From: Cololabis saira
Taxonomy: Eukaryota > Chordata > Actinopteri > Beloniformes > Belonidae
Length of the DNA stretch: 64,000 bases
Reading direction: 5' to 3'
Assembly: GCF_033807715.1 (NCBI RefSeq)
Contig: NC_084587.1
Span: 24,404,517 to 24,468,516, forward strand
Shown: positions 11,015 to 22,909 of the stretch, piece after piece
Position numbering within the stretch: position 1 is the stretch's first letter
Layout of the letters: every line of letters starts with the position of its first letter
The notes under the pieces: model-generated
The model's database searches: none
What the model was told of the DNA's origin: nothing
Seen by the model: the letters and a program-made list of their open reading frames with translations, nothing else
Program-made: the position numbers and the translations under genes

Positions 11015-14000
11015 CTGCACAACACAGAAAACAACAAATGGTTGGTTTGAACATATACCATGGACTGCTGTGAAGCATAAAATGATTACAGCTCACACTC
11101 AGTGTGCAATTCTATCAGTCCTACAAAAATGCAGCTATAAAACCACTTTAAAGCACGTTTTGTTGATTGACAACAGACATAAAACCAGTAAATCCCTTGT
11201 AAGATATGAAAATGACTAGTTTTAAAAATGTTTAGAGATCATTTATTAAGACCATCCTCTGCACTTGCAGAGCAGCGTTGTTTTATTGGTCTGTTTTTAC
11301 AATGCGTTGCAACAGTTCATAAAAATTAGGACTTAAAACTTTATAGTTCAAAGTTTTAAGTCCTGGAGCTGTCAATATAATTTAAAACAGTGCACGCTGG
11401 ATATGTTACATAACTGGCAACTGTTTATTTCTAGTATTTCTGAGGCAATTATCTACTACGGTGAACCAAAACAGTATCCACGAGGCCTACACATATTTTT
11501 AGCATATGAACTAAAATGTATTACGTCAATCTTACATGTGTAACAAAGATTGAAACCAGCTGTAACATTAAAAAGGCAAGGAAGTTTCAGAGACCAGTTC
11601 TTGAAATAGCTACAAGGGTCTACTGATGGAAGCAGATGGAAGTGTGGGATGAAGCATTATTGGGGAGATTGAGACGAAGTGGGCTGTATACTGTATGCCT
11701 TGTTCCTATTTGATTCCATGCACTTATGCGGAATAGTCAGAATTCCACTGATACCTCTGGGAAACTTTAGCAACTTTGGAGTGGTATACTTAGCAGTTAA
11801 TATTTTGCAAGTTTGACCTGAGAAAAAGTACTCTGGATGGCGGGAGATGGATTTTTTTTGCTATTGGAACAGCAGTGTACTTGATCACAATTCATCTGGC
11901 AGGCTATCACATTTCTATAGTTTCATTGTACATAAAAGACACACAAAACACAAGACTTAGGACTGAAAAGGGACTAGGGACCATTTCATTTTCTATTGTG
12001 AGCTTTCTCCTCTCCCTTTATTTCCACTCATTCATGCAAAATGCATTCTGAGATACTTCTCTAGTGTAGTCGAGTGTACTCAAGTCTCTACTGGGTATAT
12101 CGTTGCTACCATGGACAGAGCAAGATCACATTTTTGGATTTAGACTGTTCTTGATTAGGATGTGGACCTTGAATCGGAACAGTACTTCAGTTGTGAGTGT
12201 TGGAGTTTCACAAAAAGTCCTGATAATCTAACTTCCATACTGAGGCCAACCCAAAAGTAACAAAAACTGCAATTCATCAACTGACCACCGCGGGCTGGCT
12301 CCAAAAGGGGGTAAATCTCCATCGACTACTATATTAAAATGTTACATTTCTGATATTGAGCATCGCCTTTTGATTAGTATTGCCAACTTAGCAACTTTTT
12401 TGCTATAATTATCAAGTTTTCAGACCTCCTCTAGCAATGTTTTTTTTTTTTTAAAGTGACAAATAAAGCAACATTTTCAGGCATTGGTGAAGACTGTCAT
12501 GGAAGCACATATTGTTCACGTGTTACCATGGGTCCCTCCCACACCAGCAGTGTCACTGAATATCAATCATTAATACATTTTTCTAATTAATGTAATTATT
12601 ATATGGCGCTGCAATGGCCTATCGACAGGATGAAGGAGGGCTGGAATTACGACAATAATAAATAAAAAAAGACAAAACAAAAGTTAAATTGTCATTTCAA
12701 ATATTTAGACTGCTTTTTACTCCCTTTTTGTCTCTTTTCGTATTCTTCTCTCCTACAGCATTAATTCCAACATATAAATGACCAATTATGAAAATGAGTG
12801 TGTATGAACTTTTAGGATAACCAATAGCTACTTTCCTTACTGAGGAGATGGTGCTTTTGAATAGCAGTAGGCTTATACAATGACTAGCTATTGTTACTTC
12901 CTCATCAGTCATCAATATACTATAAATTGCTTAGTAAAGCAATCAGCAGTTTGTACTAACCTAGTCTCGCCTAAACACAGCAGTCATTTCTTGTTTTGCC
13001 ACCAAAATTACATCTGGAACACAATGTTCTGCAAATGTTTGCCAGAACCCCTGCACCTCCTCTGGCGTGGATCAGCTGTAGAAGGAGCTGGTAGCCATGG
13101 CTAACTCTGATTGACACAAGGTGAGCGTGTTCCATTTGGCTTCTGGCACCTGTTTGTTCCGCCCATTTGCAACATGGCATCATTACAAAAGTCCTCCTAG
13201 TATTTTTCAAACAGTAATCTGCCTTGTGTGCGTTCAAAAATGTGAACTCTGCTTTGAGAGAAAAGACTGCATGTGCTGTGCTAACTAGCATTGGAAAACC
13301 AAATACCTAACAGGCTATTTATTCAACTTTTTTTATTCAGCTAAATTGTATGGACTCCAAGTGCATTGTTATTCCTCAGCAATGAACATTGAACCATCTG
13401 AGCCATCTGTAAAGAACTGTATTTCACTGCATGGACCACTAGGGGTATATTGTGAATTTTATGTGGATTTATGGGGAGCATATGAAAATGACCTGTTTCG
13501 GTGTCTAACAAAGCATAATTTTGTGAAAGTGCATACCTAAAATGGTGAAATCTAGCTAAAATGATCTTTGAAATAATCAGACTTATCAATATCTAGCCAA
13601 AACCGAATGTACTGATGCTGAGCCAGGCCAGCTGCTTCCCTGTTGTCACTTCCAGTGCTTAACAGAGCCAATCCAGGCAACCCTGGTCCCTGATTCTGGC
13701 CTCATTTGTCTGAGTGACCAAACAGGGCTTAATGGGGGTGGAGGCGGTATCAAAGTAAAAGGAGGATTTTATCATTCAGCAACTCTTCAGCTTATTTTAA
13801 GACTCTTCTTACTTACTTCCTTATGCTCATGATAGGCTTGATTCGATTACAACAGTTATTAACATTGTTGTTACAGATTCAGGGGATTCAGTCTTAGATT
13901 TACTCCAGCTACTTTTATCATATCTTTGTGGTTGGTTGGACAAAGCAATGGGCACGGCATTTGTTAAAAATATCCGTTAACTGAATCGTTGCGTACTTGA

Positions 14001-14866
14001 TCGGAGCTCTGACTGTATCAGACATGCTGAACTGAAAAACAGCTGAACAGTTCGTCATTCAGCTCATGATTCTCGCCTTCCAGCTGTTGCTTTACCAAAA
14101 ACCCAAAATATGTTGGCTTTATAGAAGTTTTCTCACTGAGTATTAGATGTGGGTTGTAGATTATTTTAAGTTTAGCACTGTTCTTGGACTTGTTCTGTCA
14201 GTTTAAACCCCTGATATCTACTGAAGACTCACACTGATGGCTTTTGGTACATTCAATTAAATGCTTCCTTAGTACATTCACTGAATGCAGCACTGACCCT
14301 GATGTAGATGCAGCTGTGGTTATTCGAGAAAATGTCTTAAAAAAAAAGGTGAACTAGAATGTGCTTGTGTTTGTGACTTTATAGGTGTAATCATCTTGCG
14401 TGAAGTCCCGTCCGCTACACCAGCCGTTAGCTCAGGGAACATGGGGGTACTGATTCACCAAAGTCACTTGTTTGCAGAGAAACAATTACGTTTGTTTAGT
14501 GTCATACAGTCTCTGCTTGCTGCTTTGCCCACAACTGAGCTCAGTTGAACTGTGAAGTGAAAGGATCATTTCAGTAAGCGATTCAGTTCAGTTTGTTCTC
14601 AAAAGATTTCCATCATTTGTGACCCCACTGCAAACTATGGGCGCCCCTGCAAATTGGCGATGTGAGTCGACACAACATTATGGACAGTTCAGAGGGGCGG
14701 CACTGTGGGGCTATCAGCACAGCAGTGGGAATATGAATGTTTTGGTTTTTTCTACGTTAAACTGAAGCCACAGATTAGTGCATTTAAGATTTAAGCCTCA
14801 GCCCCACCTGGCTTGAAGGTGGGAACACAACTGTTGACTCACAACTAATTCAAAAATGTTAAAGTA

Positions 14867-14905
<39 letters not shown>

Positions 14906-17900
14906 CATCCATCCATCCATCCATCCATCCATCCATCCATCCATCCATCCATCCATCCATCCATCCATCCATCCATCCATCCATCCATCCATCCATCCAT
15001 CCATCCATCCATCCATCCATCCATCCATCCATCCATCCATCCATCCGAGCTGATCAGCTCTGTTTGTGAGTTACAAAATTGCAAGGAACAATGAGACCAA
15101 ACTGCATGATTAATGAAGGTGCTGCTCTACAGATTTGTTGCTTTGCATCATGAAACTGGTGCTATTGCAAAGTATCACACTTATTCTTTATTACATTATC
15201 TGTAAATGTGATTGGCCACTTGGGCGACAAACTTTGGTGAAAAAGGGCTTTCCAAAGGCTTACTTCATGGCTAAACTGGTTAACCAGAGGGTTGTTTGTT
15301 TTTTGTTTTTTTCTCTCACATGGACCTGGGATACTCCTTAGTACTTGATATTAGCAGTGCATCTGTGTGTAACCATCTTTAACGGGCAAGCTTCAAACAT
15401 TCACACACTCAGCCCATTACACAGAGACAAGCAGAGTCATTGGTGACTGCTGTTACACCTTAAAACTGGCCTGTAGGTCTGAGTATATGGCACTGACTGG
15501 TATGAGCTTTTGTGTGTAGCACAAATGGAAAACAGAAAACATGAAAACCTTAAAATCTGATAAGACAGATTGTCTTGTGGCAGTAAGCAATGGAGTGTGT
15601 GCAAAACACACCGAACAAGAGGTCCTTTTTTTTCTTAGGTTACACACCCAAAACTAATTTTTGGCTACGATAAAACTGGATGGGAAAAAAGCTGTGACCT
15701 GCAAACAGTCAAGTCATCTCACACCCTCACCATCCACAGCTGTCAGAAAGCATGAAAAAATGATTAAAAATGAAGAGATAATAAACCGACTATTTAACAC
15801 TAAAGAGTTTCCTGTTACTACCATGAGAGCTTTCACTTAGACTTTATTATAAGACTTTATAAAAGTTTAAACTTTATAACTTTATTTCTCTGGAGTTTAT
15901 TTCACTGAATTTCTAAACTGAAAGCCACACTATAGTATAACACAAGGTTTGTCAGTTCTGGTCCTGAAGTAACAGTGTGCTACGTGTTTTAAATGTTTTT
16001 CTGCTCTAACATAGCTGGTTCAAATAATAGGTCATCAAGAGACTTGTGCAGACTTTGACGACAAGCTGATGAGGTGATCTGTCCATTTGAATCAGGTGTG
16101 TTGGAGCAGGGAAACATCCAAAATATACAGAGCAGTTGTACCTAAGGAACAGAACACTGGGTTTGGAGTTTTTTGTAATACAGTTTCTTTGAGTTCATAC
16201 CTGGGAGAGTTGAATCCACTGTCCACCGTGACACTGCTGCTGTCCATGCTGTCCAAACGGGCAGAGTGGGCTGACTTCTGGCTGCTGTTGTTCTCCGTCT
16301 CCTTAGGGCTGAGTAGGGTCAGATTGGTCTCCAGCTTCCGCTGCAGATCACGGTCCTTATCCCGTTCCAGCAGCCACTGCATGGTGCCCTCACCACCACC
16401 ACCAGTGCCTCCACCATTACCACCCCCTTCCACATGGTCTTTGTTGTCCTCTGCCGTCACCAACTCTTTGTGCGAGTCCTCCTCTACCTCTTCTTCCTCC
16501 TCATCATCTGATACATTATAATAGTCAAAGGAGGCGGAGGGGACCGTTGGCTCTAAGCAGCTCTGTAAAACTGCAGGTGACGTTGAGGAAGTGGCTGAAT
16601 TGGAAGGCTGCTGGGGCTCAGGATTGTCTAGGGCCTCTGTTGATTTGGCATGTGAGGCTTTCCGCAATGTGCCAGACTTGGTGTAGCTGCTGTCCACAAA
16701 GCCAGTGGACAAGGCATTATGTGGAGGTTTGAACAAAGTGTCCTTGCTGAATATCTCTTTCCTCTTGATCACTATACTGCCTCCTCCCCCTCCAGGATCT
16801 ACATTGTGTTGATGTGGCGTCAAACGGGCATTTTGCACCGGCTCTGGTGTTTGGCTTGGTGTCAGTCGTGCAGAGCCACTCTGTCCCTTCGCTGCCGACA
16901 AGTCCTCTTTGTACTCCACTGTATGAGAGGAGGTGAGGTGAGGCGTTTGTCGGTCAGCTGGGGAGCCCTTTCGGAGTCCCCCTGATGAGGTTAATGTGTC
17001 ATATTCTGATTTTGCCTGAGGCGAAGGGGCAGTAAGGATTGTTTCATTTGATGTATTGCACTGGAAGTACTCATCTGTTGAGGGCTTAGGAGAAAGTCCC
17101 ATTAACTCATTGTACGTCGGCAAGCTGTCTCTGCTTTTGTTCCTCTCCATCGTACTGCGGATCCTTGACTCTTCCAAACTCCCTTTCCCCAAATCAGGCA
17201 CATTAAAGTCAGAGTGGAACTTAGCAGCAGAGAACATAATCCTTGAGTAATGGGAGGTCTTCTGCGTGGCCCGCAAGGTGCCATCATCAGTGTAGTAATG
17301 ACTGCGCTCCTCCAGACTGGGTTCAAAGTCTTCTGGCGCACCAAGTGATGGGCCCTTGAGAGAGTTGTCCATGGACCGAGATCGTTCTTTAGCTTGATCT
17401 GATCTCTCATGCCGCGATTTCCTGTCCTGATTGTGACTGTGACTTCTTTGCACTCTGGACTGGCATGTTCCACGTGAAGGCTCTGGAAAGGGCATCTCTG
17501 TCCGTCTCTTTGCTAGCTCTCCAGACACATCCCACTCAGGGGTAACAGGGCAGTATGATTCAGTAATATTGGGATTGCTGTGGACCAGATATGTCGCTCC
17601 TCCACTTCGTCTGCGCTCTAGTGTGTACATAGCTTCCCGAGGCGAGCGAACTAACGAGTGGCTAAAGAAGCGGTAATCCCTTTCCATAAACACCAGATCC
17701 CAGTTTGAGCCCTCAGATGGGTCTCCTCTGGACGTGCGGGGTTTGCTGTGAGAGCGCGACTTACCATGTGGAGCTCTCCTGTGGCCTCTACCCCTCCTGC
17801 TGCGTGCGCTGTGCTGAGCAGAGGACCCTGCCTTGTTTTTCTGTGTTCGCTCTTCCTCTAGCCTCTTCATCACGGCTGTATGCCGTGCAACATTCTCCAC

Positions 17901-18519
17901 TGTTAGGTCAGGATTGATTCTGCGAATTATCTCCATCTCCACTTCACGGGGAATGGGCGTGGTTGGGACATCCTCATCATTGAGCGGCCACTCTTCTGGG
18001 GGAAACTGGGCTGAAAAGGTGGCAAGCTGCCTCATTTTGTCTTTCTTGAAACTCAGTCTGAAAAGCCTGAGTCCAAACCGTTTGGATTGCTTCTCGCCAT
18101 TTCCACCACCACTCCCTCCTTCTTTCTTTTTGGTCAGCGTGTCTGTTTTATAAGGGAAGGAATTGATGCTTTTGCTCTTATCAGCTTGATCTTGAGACAC
18201 CAGTTGCTGGACAGTAGGGGATGTGGGAGCTGGAGGATAGGGGTATGACGGCGGCTCTCCTCGGTGCTCCTTGGCTGACGTGCTCGGTACGGGCTCCCCA
18301 CCATTGTGATCCTTGGGTGGCTTGCTTTGATAGGATTCTCCCTTGTGCTCTTTGGGTGGCTTACTTTGGAGCGCAGGGGCATGCAGTCTGGATGGGTCTT
18401 CGCGATAAGAGTTGTATGAGTCATTGTGATTCTTGCGAGGAGGTCTTTCTCTCAGGCATCCAGGTGTGGATGGTGTAACACTGCCAGACTGAGGTGAAGT
18501 GCAATGTTGAGGTTGCTGT

Positions 18520-18563
<44 letters not shown>

Positions 18564-21500
18564 ACGGTCCGGCAGCCGATCTTCCAGGTGATACCATTTG
18601 TTGTTTGATCTGATGAGTGACGGAGTAATAAAGTAGGTCTGAGGAGTGACGATGAAGTAGCCCTCTGGAGTTGGATATATCTTCCTCTCCCGGACCAGCA
18701 TGTTTAGAGTGTGTCTCAGAACCTCTGAGCTGGGTGTAGGCACGCCTGTAGGAAACACATATGAGAAACAGTTTAATGTTTCACTCTGCAGTTTATATGC
18801 AACCACTCAAATACAGAACAAGCACAAAGGGACAACAAACTAAGAAACATGGAACATGGAAGCGTATCATTTTAAAAACTTAAAGCATAAATGGCCTGAC
18901 AAATGCCTGTCAATTAACGACATGTGAATTGACTACATGTCTGTGAGGTTCATGTACGTTTAGCACTCGTCAATGCTATTTTGAATAATTATTATGTCAG
19001 TTATAAAGTCATATATTATTAGCTAATTTGTTTCACCCAAAATGTGACAAGGTTCAATGTTACATTTCCATAGAAACATATTCAAAAAGGTGCTGAATAT
19101 AACTGTAAACAATTTGTTAATAATTTGTCCATAGAATATCAGAAATAAGTGAAAAATATCTACCAGAATTCCCATAGCTCCCAGACTCACATGTAATGTT
19201 ACCATTGCATTTGTTTTATAAGAGGAACAGTCTAATATTTATATTTAACTGCTGATGACATAAGACGGAATAATTATTTCATACTCTCAATTTTTATCTT
19301 ATATTCTTATCTCATATTCGGAAAACAGAATCAGCATTTTTGTGTGAAACCCCTAATCAGAAAATGTTGTGATAATATGGAAACTGAAAACAAAAAAAAA
19401 ACTGAAAAAGTAATTGATTTTCTTGTAGTTTATTATTTTCAGACAGTATGACCACAGCATGACACTATTGTCAACGTGTCAATCATTTAGTATAGTACAT
19501 CCATTTTTGCATTACCAGCCTGGCACCAGAAAAAATTATTGTGGGGTCAATTTATTGCCAATATGAAGCTCAGAGACAAAAAAGTTACTTCAAAAATGTT
19601 ATGTCAACATATGATTCTAATGATATTTTCATATAAAAACAGCAATTTTCGTGAAAGGCTGTCTTCGAGGAGCAATAAACGGCAGAGGATATGTCAAACA
19701 AATACGTGAGAATTAATCAAGATGTTTTAAACAAGATTCTTAAAGATAATATTTGAAGGAATTGTCTATTTATCTTTCTACAGTGCATATTATTAAACAA
19801 ACTAAAGAATCTAGAGCAATTTCATTGTGTAAAGGTCAAAGGTGCAAGCTTAAGCTGGACGACTGTGATCTCTAAACCAACCAATGGCAGTGCATGAAGA
19901 GCCATCATTCATAAATAGCTGACATAACCACATAGGCAAGGGATTATCTCGATAAAACCTTTGTCAAGCAATACAATACAGAATTACATTTATATGTGAT
20001 GCTTAAAACTTTGCTGTGCTAAAAAAAAGAAGCCTTATGTTAGTTTTGACCTGAGGCTGCCTCCAGGTCTCTAGGCTCAAGAACATCACACAGGGGTAAT
20101 GTGCACTATGCTTAAAAGAATCAGATCTTTTTTTAATTCAGTTTTTTCCTACGTTTTTGGGAGATTTAGGTGCTGTGTTCTCTTGACCCGAGGCAAAAAG
20201 GACCACCCAGAATGTTAACAGTCTGGGTGGTCAAAAATCCAGGCTCTGTGATAGTATGGGGTTGTGTATCGGTGCCCCTAACAAGTATCACTTACATTTC
20301 TGTGATGGCAGCATTAATGCAAAATAAAGTACATTGAAATATTAGAGCAGCATCTGCTGCCTTAAAGACAAAATCTTTTGCCTGAGAAGCTCATCCATTT
20401 TTCAACATGACAAGACAAAACTCAAAAAAGATGCATGGCCAAGGAACAAGAGCATACAGGTATTGAACTGGATTTCATGGAGTACTGACATGTCCCCCAA
20501 CAAAGAATGTTTGGTGAATTTTGAAAAAAAAAAAAAAAAAACTCCTGCTCTTAGACTGTAATGCTTGGTATCTTTAATACAAGAATGCCTTGAAGGGTTG
20601 TGAGAAGGAATGGCAACATTACACATAAAAGCTTTACTGTCCCAATTTTTTGAATGTATTGCAGGCTTGAAATGCAAAAACGGATGTACAATAACAAACA
20701 AAATTAAGCTGGCGAGAAAAAACATGAACTATCTTGGGTTAAAACTGTCTGGAGAGAAATAACAGTCAAAATAAATGTCAGAATCATTGCTGAATAAACT
20801 ACGGAGAATTTATCAAGAGGAAGATCAATCTGACACCGATATCAGTGATCAAATAACAAACCATGCTTGTATATAAAATTCCACCTATCCACCCATTGTC
20901 TATACTCCCTTAATCCCACAGGGTCATGGAGCCTATCCCAGCTCCTTACAGGCGAAAGGCAGGGGTACAAATAAATATGTCATATGTGTGAAGTTAGTTA
21001 TTCTTAGAAGACAATATATCATGTGTTAAAACATTTTGTGGATGAAAATCTTTGTGCGTTATTTAGCAAGTCTGAAGTTAGGAATCAGCAAGGGGGTTTA
21101 CCTGGAAAGCTGGCAGTGAGGTGCTCCACCAGTGCCTCCTGGTTGACAGGCTTGTGGGCTGAGTTCATAGAAGAAATGGCCAAGCACAAGATTTCCCCCA
21201 GCGGGATGAACTGTGACTGGCTGATAGGTGACATACTGATCGGAGACACATCACCTGCGGGAGGAGCAGAAGGCACACGCACAATTGTGAGATCATGAAT
21301 GAACAGCAGGGACAGCGTGTGAAGCTATGATGTAATGGTTAAACAGCAGCAGTGTGCATGCTGCCTGGAACGAACGGCTCCTCCCTCCTCTCTGTGCTTC
21401 CTTAGCCTCTCGCTGCTGCTGTTTCTCATGGGTTAGCAAGCGAGGCAGCTGCTGCAGGAGCAGCTGGAAACCAGCATGAGATCACCTGAATCTTTGCAGC

Positions 21501-22909
21501 CTCTCATCCAATTCACATCATGTCAGAGACGGCAAAGATTAAGCAGTCCTTCAAGTCCAGTATATTTGATATTTAACTACATATTAATGAAATTAGTACC
21601 ATGTTGAGAGCTGACACACAAAAATTCTCAGCTGCTGTAAGCTAGCTTTACATTCGGCAGTAGTGAATGATGAGATCATCTGACAACCAGAATGCCCGGC
21701 TTCAACAACCCCCTCTGAGAGCAAACATCTGTCCTGCTGGAAGGTTGTAAAGCAACACACTGAATGCACCACTGCAGCATCTGTGCTGTAGTGACCCTGT
21801 CCTCTGACCTACATCTGAGAATCACACGAGACATGCAGAAACTCTAATATCAAGGCCTCTATGTTTAATTTTGAATGGACATTATACAACATTATTATGA
21901 CAGCTATCACTGCTTTTAAGTTCAAATTTCTACCATTTCACAGTCATAGCTGTTTTAATTTGGTTGAAATGTGGACATAGCTCTCTCTCTTCGGCAAACT
22001 CGGCCGAATGGTCAGCTAAGCAACGCGATGACGTTATCTCTGCTCAGTATCACAGCCCCCTAAGCTTTATGTGGCTGTTTGGGGCTTTACATGGTTTATA
22101 TTAAACACAAGCAAAGCCGGCTCTATCGGCAAATCTGCAAAAGCAAAAGAATCTTGCCTCTGCTTTTTCAACAGAATCCAGTGGCATTTGTTGAAGTACA
22201 ATGAAGGACAGAGAAAAAGGTAAACATTTGTAATGAAATGGGCAGCCTGAATTTGGTTTGTCTGAGTGCTTCACTGAGATGACAATGAGGCTCTTATGTA
22301 ATCTGAGAGTACACCAAACATGAGTTAGTCACAAAATGTGGCTTGCAGGCGATGAAACTGTTGAATATTCAGATAACTGTAATCCACCAGACTTGCCAGT
22401 TGTACATTTTTTGTAATTTTCTACAACTAGTTAATGGATAAGTGAAGGAGATGCTGAAGTATGTCATGAGATAAGGAAACCACACACTGAGATGCATATC
22501 AAAAACCACCAGGGCCTGAGATACAAGAGCATTTTTCAGCAAATCATTTTTGATATTTCTTTTTACGTTAATCCACACACATCAGAAAAGTGAGAAAAAA
22601 ACAGATACTATAAACATGTCCCACTTGACAACAATTTCATCCACTGTGAATGCCACATTAAAGCAGGTCTTTTTTAACTCTGAGCATCCTTGCAGAGAGA
22701 GGGTGGAGCTTCTGACAGGGGGGAGTGTCAGACTCACCTGGCGCACGATAACTTGGCGGGGACGGAGAGAAATGCGGAGGAGGAGGAAGATGCTGCTTCT
22801 GCACACGGATGTCTTTCTCACTACGGGAGAGATTGTGCTCCAGCGGCCGTTCGGGAAGCTCAGAGCTGGGCCAGGCCCGCCGCAAATTGCTGCTGCGGGT
22901 CTTCTTCAT
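10813..22909 (-). CDS. stox2: Storkhead-box protein 2, short-form coding region (4 exons)
   Basis: Exons 22738-22909, 21102-21254, 16201-18745 and 10813-11014 join in consistent phase (1, 1, 2) through GT-AG introns to 3072 bases, 1023 residues; human STOX2 is 926. The family members are winged-helix DNA-binding proteins; STOX1 is linked to pre-eclampsia and STOX2 to trophoblast and placental biology. The start [16 protein letters not shown] matches the known STOX2 N terminus. The winged-helix (storkhead) domain is about residues 58-160 ([54 protein letters not shown]). It is followed by 17 glutamines (170-186), the conserved block [36 protein letters not shown], the [20 protein letters not shown] block, a basic SR-rich stretch, an acidic run, a glycine-rich run and the conserved tail ([34 protein letters not shown]). 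It ends ASITSV. A longer form starts at 45722. Confidence 0.95.
12190..12365 (+). repeat. Dispersed repeat fragment (first part of family also at 29.65 kb)
   Basis: CTAACTTCCATACTGAGGCC and GCTGGCTCCAAAAG recur with similar spacing at 29655-29790. Superfamily not assigned. Confidence 0.6.
14867..15046. repeat. (ATCT)n followed by (ATCC)n tetranucleotide array
   Basis: About nine ATCT units change at about 14904 into some 35 ATCC units. The opposite-strand Trp-Met-Asp-Gly open frame is an artefact of the array. Confidence 0.98.
16201..18745 (-). CDS. stox2: stox2 main exon (exon 3)
   Basis: A 2545-base exon with acceptor TTTCCTACAG and donor GTATGAAC. It encodes the second half of the winged-helix domain and most of the protein. 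The open frame runs a little further upstream (to 18806), but those codons are intronic: the homologous reading [15 protein letters not shown] begins exactly at the acceptor. Several open frames on the opposite strand are shadows. Confidence 0.97.
18513..18563 (-). repeat. stox2: CAG/CAA repeat encoding 17 glutamines in stox2
   Basis: Thirteen CAG and four CAA codons form an unbroken glutamine run, residues 170-186 of the short form, placed directly after the winged-helix domain (LEDRLPDR) and before HCTSPQSG. In human STOX2 the corresponding sequence passes almost directly from PDR to CTSPQ without a glutamine run (from family knowledge). Confidence 0.95.
20225..20690 (+). pseudogene. Degenerate Tc1/mariner-type transposase remnant
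   Basis: With frameshifts, the + strand reads traces of a DDE transposase C terminus: VWGCVS, then [11 protein letters not shown] (first catalytic Asp region), ICCLKDKIF, a decayed FQ-D-N-KPH region near 20395-20415, and W-S-D-SP-KE (compare WPACSPDLSPIENV in intact elements) near 20470-20500. It is followed by GTTGTGAGAAGGAATGGCAA, a sequence common at the end of such fish elements. Broken and non-functional; the superfamily assignment rests on the motif order. Confidence 0.55.
20880..20975 (-). repeat. SINE tail fragment
   Basis: CCCATTGTCTATACTCCCTT, GGGTCATGGAGCCTATCCC and AGGCGAAAGGCAGGGGTAC match the reverse complement of the 3' body of the SINE at 31513-31822. Confidence 0.6.
21102..21254 (-). 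CDS. stox2: stox2 exon 2 (shared by both forms)
   Basis: Acceptor CTCCCGCAG, donor GTAAACC. Encodes [20 protein letters not shown], then [20 protein letters not shown] and [12 protein letters not shown], the first half of the storkhead winged-helix domain. 153 bases, phase 1 at both ends, so either first exon can join it. Confidence 0.96.
22738..22909 (-). CDS. stox2: stox2 first coding exon, short form
   Basis: ATG at 22909-22907 opens [20 protein letters not shown], then [12 protein letters not shown], a proline-rich run and YRAPG, ending in phase 1 at donor GTGAGT. The start is chosen because it matches the well-known STOX2 N terminus. Confidence 0.95.

Larger units (their letters stand above)
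11015..16200 (-). other. stox2: stox2 intron 3
   Basis: A 5.2-kb intron with donor GTATGAAC and acceptor GTGCAG. It holds two fragments of a dispersed repeat (12190-12365 and 13090-13205), a 15-bp perfect hairpin (11328-11364) and a long CATC/CTAT array. No further exon was recognised. Confidence 0.85.
18746..21101 (-). other. stox2: stox2 intron 2
   Basis: A 2.4-kb intron. It contains a decayed Tc1/mariner-type transposase remnant (20225-20690) and a SINE fragment (20880-20975). Nothing else recognised. Confidence 0.85.

Noticed and set aside
14867..15046. CRISPR-like regular repeat
   Set aside because: Simple tetranucleotide array without spacers, in a vertebrate genome; no CRISPR array exists in the window.
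14893..15084. Trp-Met-Asp-Gly repeat open frame
   Set aside because: Translation of the ATCC array, not a repeat protein.
16087..18478. Many + strand open frames opposite stox2 exon 3
   Set aside because: Shadows of a long, compositionally biased coding exon; none resembles a known protein or has splice support.
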